NCBI RefSeq assembly: GCF_021729075.1
Contig: NZ_JAJSAQ010000005.1
Span: 62,001 to 126,000 of the forward strand
Length of the DNA stretch: 64,000 nucleotides
Source: Microbulbifer guangxiensis
GTDB lineage: Bacteria; Pseudomonadota; Gammaproteobacteria; Pseudomonadales; Cellvibrionaceae
Reading direction: 5' to 3'
The first letter of the stretch is position 1; each line of letters opens with the position of its first letter. The notes below the pieces were generated by a model. It saw only the letters and a program-made list of their open reading frames with translations, searched no databases and was not told the DNA's origin. Positions 1-7,889 of the stretch are shown here, piece after piece. A program made the translations under genes and the position numbers.

Positions 1-549
1 GCGCCAAGAGGCGATCTCGATCTTCATGCCCAGGTCCGCCAGAATCCTGGTCATGTTGGCGATGGTCTGCTCCAGCGGCAGGTCCTTGCCCTCGATAAAG
101 GTCCGGTGCTCAGCATCCGGCTCCACCATCAGCAGGGCCTGGGCATCCTCGGCCAGGTTTTCCACCACTTCGATCTGGAAGTCCGGCCCGGTCTGGATCA
201 CCTTCTTGACCGTGCAGCGGTCAATGGAGCGCAGGATGCCCTGGCGATCCTTCTCCGAGATATCCTCCGGCAGCTCCACCTGGATCTTGAAGATCTGGTT
301 GTAGCGGTTCTCCGGGTCGACAATATTGTTCTGCGACAGGCGGATGTTGTGCGTGGGGATATCCCGCGCCAGGCAGTACACACGCACGAAGTAGGCCGCA
401 CACAGCGCAGAAGACGCCAGGAAATAATCGAACGGACTCGGCGCCGAGCCATCGCCCTTATAGCGGATCGGCTGGTCGGTGATGACGGTGAAGTCATCGA
501 ACTTAGCTTCCAGGCGGAGGTTGTCGAGGAAGTTGACGTTGATTTCCAT
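1..549 (-). CDS. OsmC/YcaO double-domain protein, N-terminal part (runs off the window)
   Basis: An open frame of 183 codons begins at the ATG at 549-547 and is still open at base 1, so only the N-terminal part is visible. Residues about 20-140 form an OsmC-like fold (conserved stretch FDYFLASSALCAAYFVRVYC near residues 38-57). From about residue 155 (GKDLPLEQTIANM) the sequence matches the start of a YcaO domain, whose ATP-binding body must lie outside the window. OsmC/YcaO fusions are a known gammaproteobacterial architecture; YcaO proteins use ATP to activate backbone amides, and E. coli YcaO is linked to RimO-dependent S12 methylthiolation, but the role of the fusion is not settled. No operon partner is visible. 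Confidence 0.88.
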   Translation of the reverse strand, partial: MEINVNFLDNLRLEAKFDDFTVITDQPIRYKGDGSAPSPFDYFLASSALCAAYFVRVYCLARDIPTHNIRLSQNNIVDPENRYNQIFKIQVELPEDISEKDRQGILRSIDRCTVKKVIQTGPDFQIEVVENLAEDAQALLMVEPDAEHRTFIEGKDLPLEQTIANMTRILADLGMKIEIASWR

Positions 550-722
550 GCGGGGACTACCGGAATTAGAGGATTTGGCGGCGAGCGGGTTAAGCCGCGG
601 CATTATCCAGTTTTTAAGGTAGTTCGTCTTGGTGTTTCAGGAGGAAGCAGCCGCGATTGGCTCAAGCAGAGCCCGGTCATGCCATCCAAGCCCAGCCAGG
701 CGGCATGCCTTCCCTGGTCCCG

Positions 723-1535
723 CTACGCCCAACTGCTATGCACTGAATTTCGGAATATCTCGTTGAGCGCTTCTCGGACTCTTTTCCCCTCGAGGATATC
801 CGGCCGACCCTGCCCCTTAAACTGCTCGTTGTGACTTTCGAACTCTGACGTCACAAACCTCTCTATTCCCTCCACCCTATCCCCCAGACCGAACTCTGGC
901 GTCCTGCGCTTCTGCTCCAGCAATGCTTCGATATCCCCCTTGATCTCGGTGGGTACGACCGCATCCATGAGCTTCTCAAACTCGACCGGAGGAATTCCCC
1001 GCCCCGCCTGAATATATCGGATTGCTAGCAAGGGCCTGAGAACGTAGAAGTATTTCTTCATCTTGACCTTGGCTTTACCCAAATGTTCTCTAGCGTTGTT
1101 TCTCGCCATATGACTGTAGTGGTAGCAGAGCGCCACATCATTAATGGCCTGCGGCGCCAGACTCCTTAACCGAGCTGCCAGATCTCCCCTCTCCATGTAC
1201 CGGATGGGACTATTTAACCATTCGAGCAGTGCACCATTTGTCCTGGTAAAAAGGTAGAGCGCCTTGCGCAGATCCCACCCGCTGCAATCAATTTCATCGA
1301 CTATTGGGTATTCAATAACATCTTTCCTTGTTTCAACGTCAAAGGAAAGATACCAATCTTGAGGCCGGACATAGATAAAGCGGACGTCGTAGTCAGAGTC
1401 AGGCGAAGCAAATCCCCAAGCTCTACTTCCTGACTCACAACAAAATAGAATCTTAACGCCATGCTCCTGCTCTACCGCAGCTAATCGTCGCTTTACTTCC
1501 TCTTGCACGGAGGAGCTTATTAAGGGTATGTCCAT
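723..1535 (-). CDS. RlaP/YcgL-like predicted nucleotidyltransferase
   Basis: 270 residues. Residues 36-52 carry the nucleotidyltransferase signature GSRAWGFASPDSDYDVR: the GS motif and the DxD-type acidic pair that binds the metal and NTP. This places it in the DNA-polymerase-beta superfamily, RlaP type (Pfam10127 by motif), predicted to transfer a nucleotide to an unknown, possibly RNA, acceptor. The rest is mostly helical with YxHY and KKYFYVLRPLLA stretches typical of the family. Base composition is clearly lower in GC than the flanking genes, and it follows an ATP-grasp gene in the same direction by 80 bases, so the pair looks like an acquired accessory islet. Substrate unknown. Confidence 0.8.
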   Translation of the reverse strand: MDIPLISSSVQEEVKRRLAAVEQEHGVKILFCCESGSRAWGFASPDSDYDVRFIYVRPQDWYLSFDVETRKDVIEYPIVDEIDCSGWDLRKALYLFTRTNGALLEWLNSPIRYMERGDLAARLRSLAPQAINDVALCYHYSHMARNNAREHLGKAKVKMKKYFYVLRPLLAIRYIQAGRGIPPVEFEKLMDAVVPTEIKGDIEALLEQKRRTPEFGLGDRVEGIERFVTSEFESHNEQFKGQGRPDILEGKRVREALNEIFRNSVHSSWA

Positions 1536-1615
1536 ATATTTTTCCGTTAAGCTAGCAGCCTCTTTTCAAGGCAATAAAATTGAGGCGCAAATCACCAACC
1601 TCTCAGAATCATATT

Positions 1616-2371
1616 TTATCCGTAGGCAACCTCAATCGCCTCAACATACTTCGGTACATCCACCGCATAAAAGCCTGAACTGTTAATGTTGTTAAATTCG
1701 ATTACTTTCAGACCCTCTCCTGTCAGCGCAATATCGATTACGCACGATTCGAATGGAAGCCATATCTCCATGATTTTTTGTACATACTCTATTACGTCAT
1801 CGTTCAGTAGGCTGGATAGATGTGGCTTTCCACCGACTTTATATACCGAGCCCGTTACGATTTCTCCTTTTACTATAAAAACCCGACTTTCTTGATAAAT
1901 CTCTTTGCACTGGGCAACGACGACAGTCATATCTCGCACATGGGTGCCAGCGCTTGCTTTCAGAAAAGTATTCAGACCTGCCCGATTGTATACACGCCCA
2001 TCAAATGCCTTGCTATCTTCCAGAGGACGAATAAAGCAACTACCCCTTTCCGTCAAACTGACGTCTTTCAGTTTGCAGACCTGCGCGCCATGATTGAGAA
2101 GTTCATTCCCCAGACGCTCCTCCCACTTATCAAAGCGAAATTGTCCGTTGAAAAAATGGCCGGGAGACCAACCCCGAGCCCGTGAAATTTCTGCGAGCTT
2201 CAGCGCTCCACACACATAGACCTTACCTTTCGGGTTTATCTCCGGCTCAAGTCCTCGTGCTCCTGGTGGAATCGATATGGCTGTGTGAGGAACAGACATC
2301 CGCACCAGTGCATCGATAAGCAAGTTGTAATTTACGGTTCTGAATATCTCTTTCTGTATTACCCAGTGCAT
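1616..2371 (-). CDS. ATP-grasp domain protein (DUF4343-like)
   Basis: 251 residues with a strong GGAGGAGG ribosome-binding site directly before the ATG at 2371. The middle (FIRPLEDSKAFDGRV, about residues 113-127) and the C-terminal end (VIDIALTGEGLKVIEFNNIN, with the acidic/Asn metal-binding pair) look like the catalytic half of an ATP-grasp ligase of the DUF4343 type. Such enzymes couple a carboxylate to an amine or other nucleophile through an acyl phosphate; the substrate cannot be read here. It lies upstream of the RlaP-like gene on the same strand, so the two may be co-transcribed. The stretch is low in GC, consistent with transfer. Confidence 0.72.
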   Translation of the reverse strand: MHWVIQKEIFRTVNYNLLIDALVRMSVPHTAISIPPGARGLEPEINPKGKVYVCGALKLAEISRARGWSPGHFFNGQFRFDKWEERLGNELLNHGAQVCKLKDVSLTERGSCFIRPLEDSKAFDGRVYNRAGLNTFLKASAGTHVRDMTVVVAQCKEIYQESRVFIVKGEIVTGSVYKVGGKPHLSSLLNDDVIEYVQKIMEIWLPFESCVIDIALTGEGLKVIEFNNINSSGFYAVDVPKYVEAIEVAYG

Positions 2372-2545
2372 CCTCCTCCCCCGACTATGTCACTCATATC
2401 CTTGACGGACGCGCAGGCGCCAGAAATTTTTCCCGACCTGACACCCCTACCTATCGCTGCCCTCTCGATAAATCTTTCTTATCGACGGTTTGTTACCGTC
2501 TGGGGTTATCCGTAAATGGCCTGAACGCTCACAGCTGTCGCTCCT

Positions 2546-3622
2546 TCAGTTTCCGTAGCCTGTCATCTCCAGGTAACCTTCCCCGTTGAGGCTGCCTCTG
2601 ACGGTCACCGGTCCCTCCCAGTAGCGCAGCGCGCCCGGGTTCCAGTAGTCACCGGGCCAGGATTCGACCTTCAGATCCAGCCCGGCCGAGGGCACCTGTA
2701 GCTGCCACACTACCGGTACCTCGCCATAGTGACTGTCGCGGGTTTCCAGTGGCTTCAGGGTAAAGTCTTTGGCGGTGAGCGTTCGCGCGCTGCCGTCGGC
2801 TGCTACCAGCGTACCCGAATAAAAGTCCTCGGCCCCGCGCACGCGGAAAGCCATCAGGTGGCGGCCGTCGTCCAGGTGCAGCGCCATCCAGTCCCAGCCC
2901 TGCTGATCCGGCTTCAGGTACTTGCTGCTCCACTCGCGGTCGAACCAGCCCTGCCCCCTGACCACAAAGCGCTCACCCTCAATTTTCACTTCACCTTCAA
3001 TCGCCAGCTGCGGATAGCTGAAATACATCGACCCGCCGCCACCTGGAGATTTGGCGCTGAAGCCTTTTTCGCCGTTCAGTATCGGCGGCAAGAGTGGCTG
3101 CAATTCCAGCTGATAACTGAAGTCCTCGGCCTCCACCGCCAGTGTCCATTTTCCCTGCGCCGAGCTGGCCAGCTGCCAGTGATCGATCCAGGCATTGAAC
3201 GGCTGCGCAGTGACGCCGGCCTGACCGGTGCCTCCGCGGGCGGCGCGATCGGCGAAATGGTGCTCGCCGGGACGGCTCAGCGCCGCGTGGGCCAGCCAGA
3301 CCTCATCCAGCTGCCAGCCGGGTTTCTCCCCCTCAAACGGCCCCGGCCGCAGGCCGTTGCGGAACAGCGTCCACTGCACGCCGAAGCGCTCGCCGTTGGC
3401 ACTGCGCAAGTTGGCAGTGAGATACCACCATTCCAGACGGTATTCCGGGTGCGCGCCCAGATCCGCCGGCAGGCTGACGGTCATGCCCGGTGCGGCCTGG
3501 CGGAATCCCTCGGGCGGTTCGCTGAGCGCACTCATGGACGTGCCCGCGTCATCCCGCTCCCCGCAGGCGGCCAGCAACAGCAGCGGTAACATCAACAGCA
3601 GTAACCGGCACACACTATTCAT
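2546..3622 (-). CDS. AttH-like lipocalin-domain lipoprotein (carotenoid 1,2-hydratase/CrtC fold)
   Basis: 358 residues from the ATG at 3622, chosen because it opens with a lipoprotein signal (LLLLAAC, lipobox Cys20) and overlaps the end of the upstream permease gene by 8 bases. The body has features of the CrtC/AttH lipocalin-like family: YRLEWWYLTANL near residue 60, then VQWTLFRNGL, WLAHAALS and GQGWFDREWSSKYL. AttH is the substrate-facing component named for the AttEFGH ABC systems; its ligand is unknown. Last gene of a three-gene minus-strand operon with an FtsX-type permease and an ABC ATPase. The predicted protein is anchored in the periplasm. Confidence 0.85.
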   Translation of the reverse strand: MNSVCRLLLLMLPLLLLAACGERDDAGTSMSALSEPPEGFRQAAPGMTVSLPADLGAHPEYRLEWWYLTANLRSANGERFGVQWTLFRNGLRPGPFEGEKPGWQLDEVWLAHAALSRPGEHHFADRAARGGTGQAGVTAQPFNAWIDHWQLASSAQGKWTLAVEAEDFSYQLELQPLLPPILNGEKGFSAKSPGGGGSMYFSYPQLAIEGEVKIEGERFVVRGQGWFDREWSSKYLKPDQQGWDWMALHLDDGRHLMAFRVRGAEDFYSGTLVAADGSARTLTAKDFTLKPLETRDSHYGEVPVVWQLQVPSAGLDLKVESWPGDYWNPGALRYWEGPVTVRGSLNGEGYLEMTGYGN

Positions 3623-5975
3623 TCTTAAGCGTCTCCAGCCGTACCGGGTCGCCCACCAGTGCACCCACGAAAGCGCCGATGGCAAGGCAAGCCAGCCACA
3701 CCTGCAGCCAGAAGTCGGGGTAGAGTTTCAGCGGCAGTGCCCAGCCAAACGCGGCGGGGTTCACCTGAGCTACCAAAACCCAGCCGAGGAAAATGCCCAT
3801 TGGCGTTGCCAACAAGGCCAACAAACCGGTGACCAGCATGCTGTGCACAATCAACCGCCTGCGCAGGTTGTTGCGCGGCACACCGTACACATGCAGCAGG
3901 GTATAGCTGCCCTGCCGCAGGCGGAAAATCACCAGCCCCATCAGCGCCAGCGCGGTACCCGCCAGGGCCAGTGTCAGGGTGTTCAGCATGCGGGTCATCT
4001 GGAAGGTGCGGGCAAAGGCTGCGTTGGCGGCCTGTTTCAGGCCGGCCTGATCCCGCAGGCGGCTTTCCGCCAGCCAGGCGTATTGCTCGGGCCAGTCCTG
4101 CCAGCCGCTTTTGCTGAGGTCATCCACACCCAGCACAAACGTCGCGTAGCGGCCGGGCAATGCTTCCGGTACTGCGGCAATCGGCAACAACAGCTCCCCT
4201 TCTGGCCGGCCGTAGTCGGCATAGATGCCAATCACCTCCCGCGCCTGCGCTTCGGTACCGAGGTGGAACCGGAGCCGGTCGCCCACAGCGAGGGATTGGC
4301 GTCGGGCCAGCTGCTCATTGATCAGCACACCGCCGCTTGCCAACTTTTGCCATTGGTCGGGTACTGCATCGAGGAAAGGCCAGTCCTGCAGCAGTGACGA
4401 CGTGGGGTCCACCGCGAAGATATCCACCGGCAGATCCCCGAGCACACCGCGGCCGCGCACCATCGGCAATACGCTGGTAACGTTGGGTAGTGCCTGTAAC
4501 TGACTTGCCCATTCCGGCGCGGAGACCGGCTGGCCCGGGTCGAGATAGAGATCTCCCTGCAGGCGCTGGTCCAGCCAGCGGCCAAAGGTGGATTCAAAGC
4601 CGGTGACCATCGCCTGCACGCCAATGGCGGTGGCGATGGCAAAGGCCAGTGCGGTCAGCGGCAACTGCAGCACCCGGCACAGGGCGCGCATTTCGGAGCA
4701 GGACCACTCCAGCAACGGTCGCCGTGCGCGATGTTCGGCATAGGCGAGCAGCCGGTTCAGCAATTCCGGCAACAGCAGGCCGGCGCCGATCAGGCAGCCG
4801 GTGGTGGAGAGGAAGATCAGCCACAGCCGGTCTGTGGATAACAGCAGCGCCAGTGAAACCGCCACCAGCGCCAGTGCCGCCAACCAGCGCCAGCCCTGCA
4901 TTCGCTCCGTGACCGGCGCACTCCGGTGGCGGAACATCAGCAGGTCCACACAGGCCCAGCCCACCACCAGCGCCAGGATCAGCACCATGCCGAGCCAGGT
5001 TCCCGCCGTGGGCCCGCCCTGCGCCAGAGTGTCGATATTGAACAGCCCGCTCAGCGTGCCCTGGAATCCCTGCGCCATCGCCGAGGCCAGCCAGTTGCCC
5101 AGCCACAGCCCCAGGCTGCCGCCAATCACCGCAATCACCAGCACCTCCGCCACCAGTGCCAACCGCAGCTTTACGGTTGGCACACCGCAGCGGACCAGGA
5201 TCTCCAGCGTGCGGCGGCGCTGTTCCAGCGCGAAGCGATACACACTGCGCACCAACAGCGCGGCCACCAGCAATGCCAGCGCCCCGAGGGCATCGAGGCT
5301 GAGCAGGAAGGCCTCCACCAGCGAATCCGGCTCCACGCCGTAATCCTCCACCCGGGCGCTATAACCATCGAGCAATGGGACACGCTCCACTTCTGCCGCC
5401 GGCAGCAGAATCTCCAACGTGCCGCGACCCGCCGCTGCCAGTGTGGCGGCGACGGAAATGTCGGTGAGCAGCTGCCCGTGCGGCAGGCCCTCCGTCTCTT
5501 CAATGGGGTAATCAGCTACACCCGGCAGCGACAACTGCTGCCAGCGCTTCAGATCGGCGGCACTGCCCAGCAGCGGTGGATTATCGAGTTCAGTAAACAG
5601 TGATTCGATCGCCGATGCGCCCCCGCTTTGCTGTTCACTGTACTGGCGCAGGCAACTGGCACTGAAAGGGTCGATACCGATTACCCCCGGGGCATCCTCT
5701 CCGGGCAAGCGCACCCGCAGGCGCGGCGACGCACACAGCCCGGCTCGGCGCAGCTGCGCATAATCTTCCCCCGTCACCGGGCGGCCATCCGCACGGACCA
5801 CGCTCAGCAGCGGTTCCAGCGCCGCCCGGGAGCGGCTGACGGCATCCTCGGCCGAACCGGTAAGTGAGCGCACACCACTCCAGAGCATGGCGGCACACAC
5901 CAGGATCAGCAGCAGGCCCGCCAGCTGCCCCGGGTGGCGGCGGTAATGGCTTAAAAAGACGCTGCCGAGTCCCAT
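3615..5975 (-). CDS. FtsX/MacB-type ABC transporter permease (AttFG-like, fused)
   Basis: 786 residues from the ATG at 5975, giving the usual N-terminal membrane segment (LAGLLLILVCAAMLW) within the first 30 residues. A long extracytoplasmic domain follows, then a block of membrane segments around residues 230-400, a second extracytoplasmic domain, and three final helices. This doubled FtsX layout corresponds to two permeases (AttF and AttG, or the LolC/E type) in one chain. These transporters do not import solutes; they usually pull lipids or lipoproteins from the membrane or act as mechanotransmitters. It overlaps the ATPase gene upstream by 25 bases and the lipoprotein gene downstream by 8, so the three are translated together. 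Confidence 0.87.
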   Translation of the reverse strand: MGLGSVFLSHYRRHPGQLAGLLLILVCAAMLWSGVRSLTGSAEDAVSRSRAALEPLLSVVRADGRPVTGEDYAQLRRAGLCASPRLRVRLPGEDAPGVIGIDPFSASCLRQYSEQQSGGASAIESLFTELDNPPLLGSAADLKRWQQLSLPGVADYPIEETEGLPHGQLLTDISVAATLAAAGRGTLEILLPAAEVERVPLLDGYSARVEDYGVEPDSLVEAFLLSLDALGALALLVAALLVRSVYRFALEQRRRTLEILVRCGVPTVKLRLALVAEVLVIAVIGGSLGLWLGNWLASAMAQGFQGTLSGLFNIDTLAQGGPTAGTWLGMVLILALVVGWACVDLLMFRHRSAPVTERMQGWRWLAALALVAVSLALLLSTDRLWLIFLSTTGCLIGAGLLLPELLNRLLAYAEHRARRPLLEWSCSEMRALCRVLQLPLTALAFAIATAIGVQAMVTGFESTFGRWLDQRLQGDLYLDPGQPVSAPEWASQLQALPNVTSVLPMVRGRGVLGDLPVDIFAVDPTSSLLQDWPFLDAVPDQWQKLASGGVLINEQLARRQSLAVGDRLRFHLGTEAQAREVIGIYADYGRPEGELLLPIAAVPEALPGRYATFVLGVDDLSKSGWQDWPEQYAWLAESRLRDQAGLKQAANAAFARTFQMTRMLNTLTLALAGTALALMGLVIFRLRQGSYTLLHVYGVPRNNLRRRLIVHSMLVTGLLALLATPMGIFLGWVLVAQVNPAAFGWALPLKLYPDFWLQVWLACLAIGAFVGALVGDPVRLETLKNE

Positions 5976-6637
5976 GGGTGCAGGGCTCCTTCCCGCAGCT
6001 CCAGAATCCGGTCGCAACTGCGGGCCAGCTCCGGGTTATGGGTAACGATCAGCGCGCCCACATTGCGCTCGCGGATTGCATCAAAGAACAGCGGGCTCAC
6101 CCGTTTGGCAGTGGCCTGGTCGAGGCTGCCGGTGGGTTCGTCGGCCAGTATCAGTTGCGGCTGCATGGCAAAGGCACACGCCAGCGCCGCCCGCTGCCGC
6201 TGGCCGCCGGAGATCTGGTCGGGATACCGGTGGGCGGTGTCGGCGATATCCAGCTGCTCGAGCAAGGCATCGCCTTCATGCTCCCGCAGGCCGGCAAGCC
6301 CGGCACGAAAAGCGATGTTGCGGGCCACGGTTAGGGTAGGAATCAGGTTGCCATCCTGGAACAGGGTGGCGATGCGGGTGCGGCGCAATTCGGCCCAGTC
6401 GGTTTCAGTTAGCTCGGACTGATGCCGGCCAAACACCTGCAGCTGGCCGCTATCGGGGCGCAGCAGGCCGTTGAGCAGGTTCAGCAGTGTGCTTTTGCCC
6501 GAGCCCGAGGGGCCGATGACCGCTACCGCCTCACCGCGGCGCAGCTCCAACGACAGACCGTCGAGTACGCGGATTTTCTCGTGACCGTTGCGATAGGACC
6601 TGCGGAGATCCTGAGCCTGTATCAGGGTGTCATCCAT
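5951..6637 (-). CDS. ABC transporter ATP-binding protein (LolD/MacB-type, AttE-like)
   Basis: 228 residues from the ATG at 6637; a TTG start 16 codons upstream is open but less likely. Visible motifs are Walker A GPSGSGKST, the signature SGGQRQR, Walker B LILADEPTGSLD and the switch histidine in IVTHNPEL. The compact length and the ADEPTGSLD Walker B are typical of the LolD/MacB/FtsE branch that pairs with FtsX-type permeases, which is the next gene. It would power the permease from the cytoplasmic side, with the AttH-like lipoprotein as the periplasmic partner. Confidence 0.93.
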   Translation of the reverse strand: MDDTLIQAQDLRRSYRNGHEKIRVLDGLSLELRRGEAVAVIGPSGSGKSTLLNLLNGLLRPDSGQLQVFGRHQSELTETDWAELRRTRIATLFQDGNLIPTLTVARNIAFRAGLAGLREHEGDALLEQLDIADTAHRYPDQISGGQRQRAALACAFAMQPQLILADEPTGSLDQATAKRVSPLFFDAIRERNVGALIVTHNPELARSCDRILELREGALHPWDSAASF

Positions 6638-6940
6638 TACTTCATCAATATGATAGGTTTCCAGCTCCAAACTGTATGCGACCAATTAATCGCACAAGTT
6701 ACGATCATTGTCTGGAAATGAAGTGCTCAGCGATGAGATTTTAGAATCAGACAAAAATCTATTTGTGTGCCAAGACAATACTTGACTATAGCAACTTCAG
6801 ACACGGAGTGGTTTTGGGTGTGCTCTCGAATATTTTGCGCTAGTCCGAGCAAGCCTAAACTCTCGCCATGCCTGCCACTAAAAACTGAGAACTAGGGGCC
6901 AGACAAGTAAATTCTTAGCTTCAATTACAGTAGAGCACCC
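6638..6940. other. Non-coding stretch, about 300 bases
   Basis: AT-richer sequence between the ABC ATPase start and the stop of an unrecognised gene. No convincing gene, RNA or terminator hairpin was found. It probably contains the promoter of the ABC operon, but no clear -35/-10 pair could be assigned. Confidence 0.5.
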
Positions 6941-7735
6941 TTAATGCTTAGTTGCTGAAGGTAATTGTAAGAATGCACAAAGGGCGTTCAATGTTGAGTT
7001 CATCAGCTCCCGCATCTTTGGATCATCAAAATAGGTAAGGCGCACTTTGACGAAGTATCGTCCTCTAACTGCAACTCCAAGCGTAGTTATATCACTACCA
7101 TCAATATAGAACTTTATTGCAAAAGGACCCTTTTCAACCACCGGCCATGGGTCCTTTAAATCAGCACACATCAGAACTTCGGAAGCCCGCTTTAGCTCAG
7201 CAGCTCTCGCAGCTCCTGCTTCTGCTTCTGCAGCTACGTCTGACCTTAGATATATGTAGATACTTGCCTTAGCTCCAAAGCCACTATAGAGAATGGTCTG
7301 ATCGAAACCCCCAACGCAAGATGTGTTATCGAGCACTTTGTCGAAGTGCAGCCAACCCAACTCATAGGGCAGAAAAGGAATGTCGACAGGACCACGCCAT
7401 GATATCAACGGATGCAGCATGCACGGATTGCCTACAACAGATCGTGTATCAAAATAAACGCCGCGGGTAAAAGTTTCTATTTGTGTTGGGGTGAAGCGCA
7501 AGGCATCGATAACCACTACCTCTGTGGCCAAACCACTCTGGCAAAAATTCCAATCCCTGATGCACCATAGCTCTCCGAGCCCCTTAGCAATACCTCTCAA
7601 AAGATAGACCTGTGTCAGTGCAGATTCATCCGCATTACAGTGTTCCACTACATATGGATCGCTCCTACTACCGTTCCCCCCAGTGATACGTACATCTATA
7701 CCATGGTCTCTCTGCAGCAGTTCTCGCACATTCAT
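6941..7735 (-). CDS. Hypothetical protein, unrecognised, lower-GC
   Basis: 264 residues with a GGGGGAA ribosome-binding site about 6 bases before the ATG at 7735. There is no signal peptide or membrane segment. The N-terminal half contains DPYVVEHCNADES and a WCIRDWNFCQSG stretch with two cysteines; the middle has an alanine/glutamate-rich helix (DVAAEAEAGAARAAELKRA) that could form a short coiled coil; the C-terminal third is beta-rich. No family was recognised. Codon use and GC are lower than in the ABC operon and the DUF885 gene on either side, so it looks like an isolated accessory gene. It appears complete: start, ribosome-binding site and stop are all present. Confidence 0.6.
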   Translation of the reverse strand: MNVRELLQRDHGIDVRITGGNGSRSDPYVVEHCNADESALTQVYLLRGIAKGLGELWCIRDWNFCQSGLATEVVVIDALRFTPTQIETFTRGVYFDTRSVVGNPCMLHPLISWRGPVDIPFLPYELGWLHFDKVLDNTSCVGGFDQTILYSGFGAKASIYIYLRSDVAAEAEAGAARAAELKRASEVLMCADLKDPWPVVEKGPFAIKFYIDGSDITTLGVAVRGRYFVKVRLTYFDDPKMRELMNSTLNALCAFLQLPSATKH

Positions 7736-7889
7736 TTTAAATTCCCCCGATCATCATTCCGTTCCTGAGGCAGATCCCAGCTCTCACATGCGTTTATATG
7801 TGCGGCTTACCCTCAGGCCACATAAGGGCATATAGCCGCGGACTAACGAGAGCGATTCCTAGCTTTGAGGCGCCTGTCCATTTAATCCG

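Noticed and set aside
6638-6940. Possible mobile-element remnant in the AT-richer gap
   Set aside because: No terminal repeats, target duplication or transposase fragment could be shown.
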